Shown here in pieces: positions 35,065-43,850 of a stretch of DNA of 64,000 nucleotides. The stretch comes from Acidobacteriota bacterium. Its GTDB lineage: Bacteria; Acidobacteriota; Vicinamibacteria; Vicinamibacterales; SCN-69-37. The translations under genes and the position numbers were made by a program. The first letter of the stretch is position 1; the number at the start of each line of letters is the position of its first letter. The notes under the pieces are model-generated. The model was not told the origin of the DNA. It ran no database searches and was given only the letters and a program-made list of their open reading frames with translations. The stretch spans positions 42,201 to 106,200 of the forward strand of contig SHUF01000004.1 in assembly GCA_009694745.1 (NCBI GenBank), written 5' to 3'.

Positions 35065-36564
35065 ATGCCTGTTACCACTGCGCGACTATCTCTGGTAGCC
35101 GGGGCCTGTGCGCTGGCTGGACTTCTTTCGATCCCAGGCGCGTCCGTGAACGCGCAACAACCGCCGGCGCCGCAGTTTCTGACAAGCGCTGCGCAACTGG
35201 CGGCCTACACGCAGGCCGCCACCCGTGACCTCAACTACCTGCCTGGTGAAGTGATCGTGAAGTTCCGAGTGGGTGTGAGCGTCAATCAGCAGGCGCGTGC
35301 GCTTTCCTCGGTGCGGTCGCAGCCATCAACTGATCGGTTGCAGTGGATTGCCGACCGCACGGCGCGCCTGATGGTGCCCGAAGATCCGGACTCGATCGCC
35401 GTCGCGGCCAACCTCATGCGCCAACCCGAAGTGGAGTATGCCCAGCCCAACTGGCTCCGGCAGCCGTCGTCGGTTCCCAACGACACGCAGTATGCCGCGC
35501 GGCAGTGGAACATGACGTTGCTCGACATGCCACGTGCCTGGGACATCAACACGAGCGGTGGCGCCGGCGTGACCGTGGCCGTTATTGATACGGGCCTGAC
35601 CAGCGTGAATGCCACCTACGCCTTCAAGACGTGGAACGGGACGGCAATCGTCACGGCGCAGGTGCCTGTAGGCATCAACCCGGACGTCGATGCGTCGCGT
35701 CTTGCGGCGAACCGTGACTTCGTGTTCTGGACCGGGCCTGTGATCGACTTCCACGGGCATGGCACGCACGTGTCGGGCACCGTCGCACAATCCACGAACA
35801 ACAATCTGGGATACGCAGGTGTCGCCTTCGGTGCGAAGATCATGCCCCTCAAGGTGTGTTTGAGCTTCTGGGATATCCAGATTCTGCAGGCGGAAAACGG
35901 TGTGACCGGATATCCGTCCTTTAATATTGGAGGATGTCCGACGTCGGCGGTCATCGCGGCCGTGCGGTATGCGGCTGACAACGGTGCCAAGGTCATCAAC
36001 CTCAGCCTTGGCGGTACCGATGCATCACCGGCCGATCAGGACGCAATGAACTATGCGCTGGCGCGTGGCGTGTTCGTGGCGATGTCTGCCGGCAACGAAT
36101 TCGAGGACGGCAATCCGGTGACCTATCCCGCATCCTACGGAAAGTTGGTGGCCGGTGCGATGGCCGTCGGTGCCGTTGGCCGCACCCAGGTGCGCTCGTA
36201 TTATTCGACCACTGGTGACTTTGTGGAGATTGCCGCGCCCGGAGGTGACGCGCGTGAGGGCGGCTCGAACGGCGTGATCTATCAGTCGGGCATGCTGTTC
36301 AGCGACTACAACCCGGCTGTGGTGATCCTGCCCCGGTTCAATCGATATTCGGATGTCGGCTTCCAGGGCACGTCGATGGCGTCGCCCCACGTGGCGGGAA
36401 TTGCTGCCCTCCTGATGAGCCAGGGCGTGACGTCGCCGGCAGCGGTTGAAGCGCTCATCACCGCGACCGCGAAAGACCTTGGCACTGCGGGGCGCGACAA
36501 TCTCTATGGGGCGGGTTTGATTCAACCGCGCACGGCGCTGCGGGGATTCGGGGTGTTGAGGTGA
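35065..36564 (+). CDS. Secreted subtilisin-like serine protease (S8)
   Basis: A 499-residue protease. Signal peptide (LSLVAGACALAGLLSIPGASVNA), a propeptide of fervidolysin type (DLNYLPGEVIVKFRVGV, residues about 55-130), then the catalytic domain with Asp175 (VAVIDTGL), His232 (GHGTHVSGT) and Ser437 (GFQGTSMASPHVAG). The oxyanion Asn is in AMSAGNEFEDG. An ATG at 34945 would add 40 residues but has no signal peptide at its start, so 35065 is preferred. The next gene overlaps its stop region. Confidence 0.92.
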   Translation: MPVTTARLSLVAGACALAGLLSIPGASVNAQQPPAPQFLTSAAQLAAYTQAATRDLNYLPGEVIVKFRVGVSVNQQARALSSVRSQPSTDRLQWIADRTARLMVPEDPDSIAVAANLMRQPEVEYAQPNWLRQPSSVPNDTQYAARQWNMTLLDMPRAWDINTSGGAGVTVAVIDTGLTSVNATYAFKTWNGTAIVTAQVPVGINPDVDASRLAANRDFVFWTGPVIDFHGHGTHVSGTVAQSTNNNLGYAGVAFGAKIMPLKVCLSFWDIQILQAENGVTGYPSFNIGGCPTSAVIAAVRYAADNGAKVINLSLGGTDASPADQDAMNYALARGVFVAMSAGNEFEDGNPVTYPASYGKLVAGAMAVGAVGRTQVRSYYSTTGDFVEIAAPGGDAREGGSNGVIYQSGMLFSDYNPAVVILPRFNRYSDVGFQGTSMASPHVAGIAALLMSQGVTSPAAVEALITATAKDLGTAGRDNLYGAGLIQPRTALRGFGVLR

Positions 36565-36566
36565 TC

Positions 36567-37671
<1,105 letters not shown>

Positions 37672-37768
37672 GGTAGGGGCTTTATAGCCAGTACCGAGTG
37701 CTTGCAGCGTGTTTCATTTGCCGATTCGGCGGCGGATATGAGATCCTATTCAGCCGTCCATTCTCTGC

Positions 37769-37859
37769 GGAGAGGTACCGAAGTGGTCGTAACGGGATCG
37801 CCTCGAAAGCGATTTGTCGGGTAACCGGCACGTGGGTTCGAATCCCACCCTCTCCGCCA
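37769..37859 (+). tRNA. tRNA-Ser (CGA)
   Basis: A 91-base class II tRNA: acceptor GGAGAGG with CCTCTCC, anticodon stem ATCGC/GCGAT around CTCGAAA (anticodon CGA), a long variable arm (TTGTCGGGTAACCGGCA), T-arm GTGGGTTCGAATCCCAC, G discriminator and encoded CCA. The 275 bases after it (37860-38134) hold no recognised gene and start with an AT-richer stretch; I looked for an integrase end there and could not support one. Confidence 0.97.
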
Positions 37860-38146
37860 ATTAATTGACGCAAGTCCTTTAGATGCAACACTTAGTATTT
37901 TTAAGGGCCATGCGCTCCCTCATTCGCTCCCCTAAATTCTCCACAGTGAGTCCAGCAACGTGACTGCGTGGTTGTTCCGTTTGCACTGGCTGGACACCGG
38001 CCAACACGCCGCGTGGGCTGTGCATCGAGGCTCCCGGATTCAGAAAAGGCTAGGCCCTCAGCGAGCCAGGTGACACGATGCGCGGGCTTGCGTGGTGCTG
38101 GTCTTGGGGCTAAACGTCGCCGGGCGGCATTGCAGTGGAGACGGAC

Positions 38147-38860
38147 ATGAACAAAATGCGGTCTATCGGTGTGGTGATGTTGGCGGGGCTGTTCACGGCG
38201 ACCGCGGTTGTCGTGCAGGCCCAATCGCCTGTGCTGGCCAAGATGGCGGGGACGTGGGTCATGGACTTGGCAAAAACGCCATTTGCCCCAGGCGCGGATC
38301 TCCGATTCCGACGCGGTGAGAAGGGCGGCATCGAAGAACTCCGTGGAGCAGATCCCAAGGCGATCACCGCGTCCCTCGAGAGCGTCATTCGCGACCTTGA
38401 TCCCGAGTTCGACCCCGCCCGCATTGTGACCGGCGCCTGGCTGCGCAAGAACAGCGTCGACGACTTCCTGACTCAGTCGGCGGTCGGCGGTGTGGTTGGC
38501 GGAGTGCTCCTGCTGCTGGCCGCACTCGGCATCTACGGTGTCGTGGGCCTGATGGTGGCCACTCGGATCCGCGAAATAGCCGTACGTGTCGCCTTGGGCG
38601 CTTCTCGACGACGGGTGATAGGGATGGTGTTGTTTGACGTGGTGAAGTTGGTCGTGCCTGGCGTGGGCATCGGGGTGCTGATCGCGGTCGCCTTCGTCAA
38701 ACTCAATGGCCGGGATTTCGGCATCCCGCTGAGCGGCCTGGAACCGCTGGCGTATGTCGCCGGTGCGGCGGTCGCCTTGTGCCTCGCCGTGCTGGCCAGC
38801 CTCGCCCCGGCCCGCCGCGCGGCCTCCATCGAGCCCATGATCGCCATGCGATCGGAATAA
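38147..38860 (+). CDS. Chimera: exported-protein leader fused to the C-terminal third of an FtsX-like permease
   Basis: A 237-residue product. Residues 1-45 are a signal peptide plus the start of a small exported protein (MAGTWVMDLAKTPFAPGA, like the GTWKQNMAQSTYSPGPAPK start of the gene at 63153-63641). From about residue 60 on it is the end of a MacB/FtsX permease of ADOP type: ADPKAITASLESVIRDLDP, three membrane helices, TRIREIAVRVALGASRRRV, and the final LAPARRAASIEPMIAMRSE. The nucleotide-binding partner and the other helix are missing. GGAG 6 bases before ATG 38147 sets the start. Probably non-functional, though the frame is intact. Confidence 0.75.
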   Translation: MNKMRSIGVVMLAGLFTATAVVVQAQSPVLAKMAGTWVMDLAKTPFAPGADLRFRRGEKGGIEELRGADPKAITASLESVIRDLDPEFDPARIVTGAWLRKNSVDDFLTQSAVGGVVGGVLLLLAALGIYGVVGLMVATRIREIAVRVALGASRRRVIGMVLFDVVKLVVPGVGIGVLIAVAFVKLNGRDFGIPLSGLEPLAYVAGAAVALCLAVLASLAPARRAASIEPMIAMRSE

Positions 38861-38869
38861 AAAAGGCCC

Positions 38870-38912
38870 TGAAAAACAAAAACGGCCCAACGACGCATAC
38901 GGTCGTGGGGCC
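38870..38912 (-). terminator. Rho-independent terminator on the minus strand
   Basis: Arms 38902-38912 and 38884-38894 form an 11-bp stem (GGCCCCACGAC/GTCGTTGGGCC, one mismatch) with a 7-base loop, followed on the minus strand by GTTTTTGTTTTT. It faces away from both flanking genes, so it ends no known gene in the window. Confidence 0.7.
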
Positions 38913-38985
38913 AGAGTCGACTTCGTGGTCCTTACTAGCGGCGGTATACCCACCGGGACGCGGTCCATCAGGTCGATCCCTCACC
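38870..38985 (-). ncRNA. Candidate structured small RNA with terminator
   Basis: The 194-base gap between two plus-strand genes contains, on the minus strand, a possible multi-branch structure. Bases 38972-38976 and 38917-38921 (TCGAC/GTCGA) can close a loop with hairpins GGACCGCGTCC and GGTGGGTATACCGCC, followed directly by the terminator listed next. No family was recognised and no promoter is proven. Confidence 0.3.
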
Positions 38986-39054
38986 GCGCACGCTGAGCGT
39001 ATCACAACCCGCCCGCCGGGGCGGTGATAATCTTCCGGCGCATGTGGCACGACC

Positions 39055-39765
39055 ATGCCTAACAACGACCGGAAGGTGATCACCCTTGTGGTGGCCACGC
39101 TCGCAGTCGGAATTCCCATAGATGCGTTCGGCCCGCCAGGCGCGCAGTCGCTCGTCAGCCTCTGGACCTGGGGTGCCTTGCTCTGGGTCCTCGCACACAC
39201 CACACCCACTCATCGTCGTGAACTGGTGGTGTGTGTGGTGCTGGCCACCGCGGGTGAGTTGTTCCTGATGGAGGTCTGGGGCCTCTATCAGTATCGCCTG
39301 CACAATCTGCCGCTGTTCATTCCTCCTGGCCATGCCCTTGTGTTTACTGCGGCGATTCGTATCAGCCGACGCGTGCCGTCCTGGTTTCCCTGGGCTGTGT
39401 TTGCCGGCTTCGCGCCCTACGTGGCCTACGCCTCATGGGCAGGGTTCGACACGCAGGGACTGTTGTGGTTTGCCGTGCTTGGCGGTTTCATGGCCTGGGG
39501 CCGAGAGCGACCGCTGTACTGCGTGGCCTTTGTGATGGCGCTGGCGGTGGAAACGTACGGGACTGCGTTGGGTGGATGGCGATACCACCTGGTCGAACCA
39601 TGGTTCGGCCTGACGACCACTAATCCTCCCGTGTGTGTGGGGGCAATCTACTGCACGCTGGAGGTCATGGTGCGTCGCGTGGGGCTTCTGGGAGCACCGC
39701 CCCGGCACTTGGCGCAATCGGCATGCGTGAGGCACGATGAACAGGTATGCGTGACGTCGTCGTAA
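39055..39765 (+). CDS. Integral membrane protein of unknown function
   Basis: A 236-residue protein with about seven hydrophobic segments and no family I recognise. Conserved-looking pieces are AGELFLMEVWGLYQYRLHNLP followed by a PGHALVFTAA helix, and a TTTNPPVCVGAIYCTLEVM segment near the end. Charged residues within the helices (E, H, R) hint at a carrier or enzyme. The last 19 bases overlap the DadA-like gene. The C-terminal 30 residues are soluble and cysteine-containing. Confidence 0.65.
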   Translation: MPNNDRKVITLVVATLAVGIPIDAFGPPGAQSLVSLWTWGALLWVLAHTTPTHRRELVVCVVLATAGELFLMEVWGLYQYRLHNLPLFIPPGHALVFTAAIRISRRVPSWFPWAVFAGFAPYVAYASWAGFDTQGLLWFAVLGGFMAWGRERPLYCVAFVMALAVETYGTALGGWRYHLVEPWFGLTTTNPPVCVGAIYCTLEVMVRRVGLLGAPPRHLAQSACVRHDEQVCVTSS

Positions 39766-40985
39766 TCGGTGGAGGAGTCGTGGGCGTGGCATGCGCCCGG
39801 GAGTTGGCCCAACGGGGCGCGACGGTCACAGTGCTTGAGCGGGATCGCATTGGGCACGGGTGCTCGTATGGCAACGCCGGCTGGCTGACGCCGTCCCTGG
39901 CCTCGCCGCTGCCGAATCCAGCCATGTTGCCCAAGGCGATGCAGTGGATGTTCGATCCGGAGAGCCCGCTCTACATCCAGCCGCGCCTGGATCCTTCATA
40001 CCTGCGATGGCTGGCCGGGTTTTTGATGTCGGCGCGAAAGACAAAGTACGAGCGTGGCACCGAGGCGCTCGTCGAGTTGTGCCGCGTGAGCGTTGATCTC
40101 TGGGAGGAAGTGGCGAAGCGTGCGCCGGGTTCGTTTGGTTTCGAGCGCCATGGCCTGCTGGCCGTCTACGAGAAGGCCGAATCGTTTGAGGCCGCCCGAT
40201 CGTCGGTGGATTTCGTCGCGAAGCGCGGCATCCGCTCGGAGCGGTGGACGTCCGACGAAGTCCGCGAACGCGAACCGGCCATCGTGGGCAAACAGGTGGG
40301 CGGTTACTTCTATCCCGACGATGCGCATTGCGAACCGTATCGAGCGGTAACGACGCTTGCGGCCGAAGCGAGGGCTGCAGGTGTGACGTTTGTCGAGGGC
40401 GCAGAAGTCTTCGGCATCACCGGCAGCGGCGCCGGTCCCCGCATGTTGAAGACCACTCGCGGCGACGTGAAGGCCGACCGGCTGGTGGTGGCTACAGGGC
40501 CGTGGTCTGAGCAACTCGGTGCGATGTTGGGCGTGCGCCTGCCCGTGCTGGGCGCAAAGGGGTACTCGCTGCTCCTGCCGCGGGCCAATCCGCATCCGAC
40601 GCGATCGATCTATCTCATCGAGCGGAAGGTGGCCGTCAACCCTCACGCTGATGCGCTGCGCATTGCCGGCACGCTTGAACTCGTCCGCAACGACTTTTCG
40701 ATCAACGCCCGCCGTGTGGATGTGATCCTGCGCGGCGCGAAGGCCATGCTCAACCTGGGTGATTCTCCGGTGGTGCGCGAGACCTGGCGCGGATTGCGGC
40801 CCTGTACCCCCGACGGGATGCCGCTCATCGGGCGCGCGCGCTGTGGCGGCGAGGTGTGGCTGGCCACTGGCCACCAGATGACGGGGCTCAAGACGGCCAC
40901 GGGCACGGGCCTGCTGCTGGCGCAACTGATGTCTGGCGAGACGCCTCGCTTCGACCCCGAACCCTTCCGCGCAGATCGGTACTGA
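39747..40985 (+). CDS. FAD-dependent D-amino acid dehydrogenase-like oxidoreductase (DadA/DAO family)
   Basis: A 412-residue flavoprotein. VVVIGGGVVGVACARELAQ is the FAD-binding Rossmann start, CSYGNAGWLTPSLASPLPNP is typical of DadA, and PDDAHCEPYRAVTTLA, KADRLVVATGPWSEQL and GLRPCTPDGMPLIGRA complete the family pattern. The last motif binds FAD near the C-terminus with TGHQMTGLKTATGTGLLLA. Expected to oxidise D-amino acids or a related amine at the membrane or in the cytosol. First gene of a run of tightly spaced genes up to 47.9 kb. Confidence 0.88.
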   Translation: MRDVVVIGGGVVGVACARELAQRGATVTVLERDRIGHGCSYGNAGWLTPSLASPLPNPAMLPKAMQWMFDPESPLYIQPRLDPSYLRWLAGFLMSARKTKYERGTEALVELCRVSVDLWEEVAKRAPGSFGFERHGLLAVYEKAESFEAARSSVDFVAKRGIRSERWTSDEVREREPAIVGKQVGGYFYPDDAHCEPYRAVTTLAAEARAAGVTFVEGAEVFGITGSGAGPRMLKTTRGDVKADRLVVATGPWSEQLGAMLGVRLPVLGAKGYSLLLPRANPHPTRSIYLIERKVAVNPHADALRIAGTLELVRNDFSINARRVDVILRGAKAMLNLGDSPVVRETWRGLRPCTPDGMPLIGRARCGGEVWLATGHQMTGLKTATGTGLLLAQLMSGETPRFDPEPFRADRY

Positions 40986-40994
40986 GGCCTGCAA

Positions 40995-41354
40995 ATGATC
41001 GGCACCACCGGCATCCACAATCTGCGCGTTGACGCCATCGTCGGCATCTATCCCCACGAGCGAGAGAAGGTGCAGACGCTGTTCCTTGATATCGAGCTCG
41101 ACTACGACTTCGGTCCGGCGGCCGCGTCGGATGTCATCTCGGACGCCGTGGACTACGACGGCGTCGCGTCGGCGGTCACGGAGTTGATTCAGACGCGCCG
41201 GTTTCAACTGCTTGAGGCGATGGCCGAAGCGACGGCGGCGATGGTGCTGGAACGTGTGCCTGTGGTGCAGGCCGTGCGCCTGGAGATTCGGAAGCCCGCC
41301 GCTGTTCCGGCGGCGGCGAGTTCGTTCGTGCGTGTCACGCGGAGGCGTGCGTGA
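40995..41354 (+). CDS. folB: Dihydroneopterin aldolase FolB
   Basis: A 119-residue enzyme of folate synthesis that cleaves dihydroneopterin. Seen: IHNLRVDAIVGIYPHEREKVQ, the YDGVASAVTELIQTRRFQLLE helix with the active glutamate, AEATAAMVLERV, and the catalytic lysine in LEIRKPAAVP. It is 9 bases after the DadA-like gene, and its TGA overlaps the GTG of an SDR gene (GTGA). The SDR may act on a pterin. Confidence 0.92.
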   Translation: MIGTTGIHNLRVDAIVGIYPHEREKVQTLFLDIELDYDFGPAAASDVISDAVDYDGVASAVTELIQTRRFQLLEAMAEATAAMVLERVPVVQAVRLEIRKPAAVPAAASSFVRVTRRRA

Positions 41355-42088
41355 GAACGCCACGCCTCGACGGGGCTCCAGTCGCCGTTGTGACCGGCGG
41401 CGCCCGGCGGCTAGGCCGCCATCTCTGCGAAACACTGGCCGATCGGGGCTACCGCGTTGTGGTCATCTATCGAGCGTCAGCCGATGATGCGGAATCGTTG
41501 GCGACTGAAATCGGCGAGAGCGGCGGTACGGCACGAGCGCTCCAGGCGGACATCGGCGTAGCGGCGCAGGTGCATGAGGCGTTTGACAATATCGCGGCGC
41601 ACGAGGGCCGCGTTGACCTGCTGATCAACAACGTCGGTAACTACAACCCGCAGGACGTCACGCTGTTGGACCCGGCCGTGTGGGACGCCACACTCGCCAC
41701 AAACCTGTCGGGCGCGTACTACTGTTGCTTTCACGCCATCACGCTCATGCCCAATGGCGGGCAGATCATCAGCATCGGCATGGCCGGGCTCGAGGGTATT
41801 CGCGCCAACCGGCGTGGCGCCGACTACTACGTCAGCAAGACGGGTCTGCTGGTGCTGACGCGCGCACTTGCGTCCGGCTACGCCACACGCCAGATTCGCG
41901 TGAACATGGTCTCGCCCGGCCAACTCGACAACTCGATCGATCTGCCGCCGCCCGACCTCATCGGCCTCGAAGTCCCGCTCGGCCGCGCCGGCACCGTGCA
42001 GGACATCAGCCAGGCGGTGGAGTACTTGTTAGACGCGACCTATGTCACCGGCGCCAATATCGACGTCGCCGGCGGATATCGACTGTAA
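41351..42088 (+). CDS. SDR oxidoreductase, possible pteridine/dihydrofolate reductase
   Basis: A 245-residue short-chain dehydrogenase. VVTGGARRLGRHLCETLADRG is the NAD(P) loop (TGGxxRxG, with an arginine that favours NADPH), LLINNVGNY, and the catalytic pair in YYVSKTGLLVLTRALA. The GARRLG loop and coupling with folB are typical of FolM/PTR1-like pteridine reductases, so a role in tetrahydrofolate or tetrahydromonapterin formation is likely but not proven. It starts with GTG overlapping the folB stop. Confidence 0.85.
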   Translation: MRTPRLDGAPVAVVTGGARRLGRHLCETLADRGYRVVVIYRASADDAESLATEIGESGGTARALQADIGVAAQVHEAFDNIAAHEGRVDLLINNVGNYNPQDVTLLDPAVWDATLATNLSGAYYCCFHAITLMPNGGQIISIGMAGLEGIRANRRGADYYVSKTGLLVLTRALASGYATRQIRVNMVSPGQLDNSIDLPPPDLIGLEVPLGRAGTVQDISQAVEYLLDATYVTGANIDVAGGYRL

Positions 42089-42102
42089 CAACACCAGTCG
42101 GT

Positions 42103-43257
42103 ATGCGCACAACCGCGTCGTCGTTCGTGCCGCTGTGGGACCGGCAGGCCGAATGGGCCCGCCGCATGGAGATGGTACGGCAGGCGCGGAAGTTCCTCTA
42201 CCAGACGCTGTTCTACATCGAGTACGACGCGTATGGGCGCGAGATGCTGGATGCGTTGCTTGACGCGCAACGCCGCGGTGTGCGCGTGCAGCTGATCATC
42301 GACGGTTTCGGCCAGCGGCTGGGCGGCGTGCTCATGACTCGCGCTGACCGCACGGCCCTGGCTGCGGCACTCGCCGCACTGCGCGTCGCCGGTGCGGTGG
42401 TGACGATGTATCGTCCGCCGAGATTTGTGCAACGGCAACTGGCGGGTGGGCACCACGTGAAGATCCAGGTGTCGGAGGCCGGTGAAGCCATCCTCAGCAG
42501 CGGCAATGTGACGAAGTCGTCGTTTGAGGGGTGGAACGAGTACGCGATGGCCGTGCGCGGAGCCGTGGTGCCCGTACTGCTGGAGAGCTGTGCGTTGATT
42601 GGCGGCGTTGTGTCACCGGAACACGTTGCCCGGTTGCAGGCGATAGCGGCGACCGAGCGCGAAGACATCACCCTCGATTACTGGTTCTGCAACCCCAACT
42701 TGCATCAGGGTCTGACGGGCGCGTTGGGCTGGTGGGGACCGAACGCGCTCACCGACCGCATGATCGAGATGGTGGATGCGTCGCAACGGTCACTCCGCAT
42801 TACCAGTTTTTATTTCAAGCCCACCGAGCCGCTGATGGCTGCAGTGTTGCGCGCGGCGCAACGCGGCGTGGAGGTGGAGGTCTTTCACTCCCACCGGGAC
42901 GCGTTGCCGGCCACGGATCTGGCGTGGATTGCGGCCGCGGCCAGTTACCCCCGGCTGCTGGACGCTGGCGTTGCGCTGTACGAAAACCGCCGCGGCGAAC
43001 ACTCCAAGATCGTGCTGGTGGATGACGAATGGGCAGCGTGTGGCAGCTACAATTTCGAAGACGCCGCCCACGATCGGCTGGCGGAGGCGATGCTGGCCAG
43101 CCGCGACGAGAGGGTGGTGGCGCCGGCGCGCGCGATCTTCGACGAGCTACGCGACAGCGCAGACAACGCACGCGTGACGCCTGAGACCGTGCGGCAGTGG
43201 GCTGACCGGGCGCGGCGCCGCGTCGGCCGGTACGGCCGGTTTAAGCGATGGATGTAA
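42103..43257 (+). CDS. Phospholipase D-like (cardiolipin synthase type) protein
   Basis: A 384-residue protein with two PLD half-sites and no signal peptide. The second is complete (HSKIVLVDDEWAACGSYNFED, HxKxxxxD). The first, HVKIQVSEAGEAILSSGNV, has glutamate at the place of the aspartate. YIEYDAYGREMLDALLDAQRRG and SFYFKPTEPLMAAVLRAAQRG are the usual strands before each site. It could transfer phosphatidyl groups or act as a hydrolase on another phosphodiester. The ATG at 43248 of the next gene lies inside its 3' end. Confidence 0.85.
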   Translation: MRTTASSFVPLWDRQAEWARRMEMVRQARKFLYQTLFYIEYDAYGREMLDALLDAQRRGVRVQLIIDGFGQRLGGVLMTRADRTALAAALAALRVAGAVVTMYRPPRFVQRQLAGGHHVKIQVSEAGEAILSSGNVTKSSFEGWNEYAMAVRGAVVPVLLESCALIGGVVSPEHVARLQAIAATEREDITLDYWFCNPNLHQGLTGALGWWGPNALTDRMIEMVDASQRSLRITSFYFKPTEPLMAAVLRAAQRGVEVEVFHSHRDALPATDLAWIAAAASYPRLLDAGVALYENRRGEHSKIVLVDDEWAACGSYNFEDAAHDRLAEAMLASRDERVVAPARAIFDELRDSADNARVTPETVRQWADRARRRVGRYGRFKRWM

Positions 43258-43850
43258 CAGCGATGACCGGATTGCGATTCAAGGAAGTGGAACACAAGTT
43301 CGTGGTGGGCGACCACTTCGACCTGGATGGGTTCCGTCAGGCGCTCGCCGCGCTCGGACCCGTCCGGCATGTGACGCTGCGCGTCCGGGATCGGTACTTC
43401 ATCACCGAGTCTGGCCGCGATCGCGGCTTTGTGATCCGTCATCGATTCGACCGCGAGCTGCATGAGTTGACCATCAAGTCTGTGGCGGCTGATGCCGAGG
43501 TGCGCGACGAGATCAACCTCAACCTCAAGGCCGGGGATCAGCAGGCGACGGTGGACGCCTTTGTCGGCGCCCAGGGCATCGTCTGGCAGGGTGCGCTGTG
43601 GAAGGACCTTGAGGTGTGGCATTTCGCCGATTGCGAGGTGGTGCACTACATCGCCACGGCCGGTGACCGTGTGGTGCGATGTGTGGAGTTTGAGGCCACT
43701 GACAAACCCACGCTGGAAGCCGCGCTGGCCGTGGTCAACCGGTATGAGGCCGCCACCGGGTTCGCCGAAGCCGAGCGCAATCCGGCGTCGTTACTCGAGT
43801 TGATGTGGCCGCACGTTCTGCAATCGGGCAGGACTACACTTACAGAATGA
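43248..43850 (+). CDS. CYTH-like domain protein
   Basis: A 200-residue protein. The start EVEHKFVV fits the ExExK signature of CYTH enzymes (triphosphate tunnel fold), which hydrolyse inorganic triphosphate, thiamine triphosphate or make cAMP. Further fits are HVTLRVRDRYFITE, FVIRHRF, ELTIKSVA and VRDEINLNL, which give the alternating Arg/Lys/Glu tunnel pattern. RCVEFEATDKPTLEAALAVVNRYEA is the usual end. It overlaps the PLD gene by 10 bases and glgB by ATGA, so it is made with both. Substrate unknown. Confidence 0.7.
   Translation: MDVTAMTGLRFKEVEHKFVVGDHFDLDGFRQALAALGPVRHVTLRVRDRYFITESGRDRGFVIRHRFDRELHELTIKSVAADAEVRDEINLNLKAGDQQATVDAFVGAQGIVWQGALWKDLEVWHFADCEVVHYIATAGDRVVRCVEFEATDKPTLEAALAVVNRYEAATGFAEAERNPASLLELMWPHVLQSGRTTLTE

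Noticed and set aside
37682..37891. Minus-strand open frame across tRNA-Ser
   Set aside because: It is the antisense of the tRNA gene (GEGGIRTH... pattern), a well-known false gene.
37860..38134. Possible integrase end after tRNA-Ser(CGA)
   Set aside because: The short open ends there match no integrase motif, and no repeat of the tRNA end was found.
37901..38968. 355-residue minus-strand open frame
   Set aside because: It lies opposite the chimeric permease gene, has no family features and a composition expected of a high-GC antisense frame.
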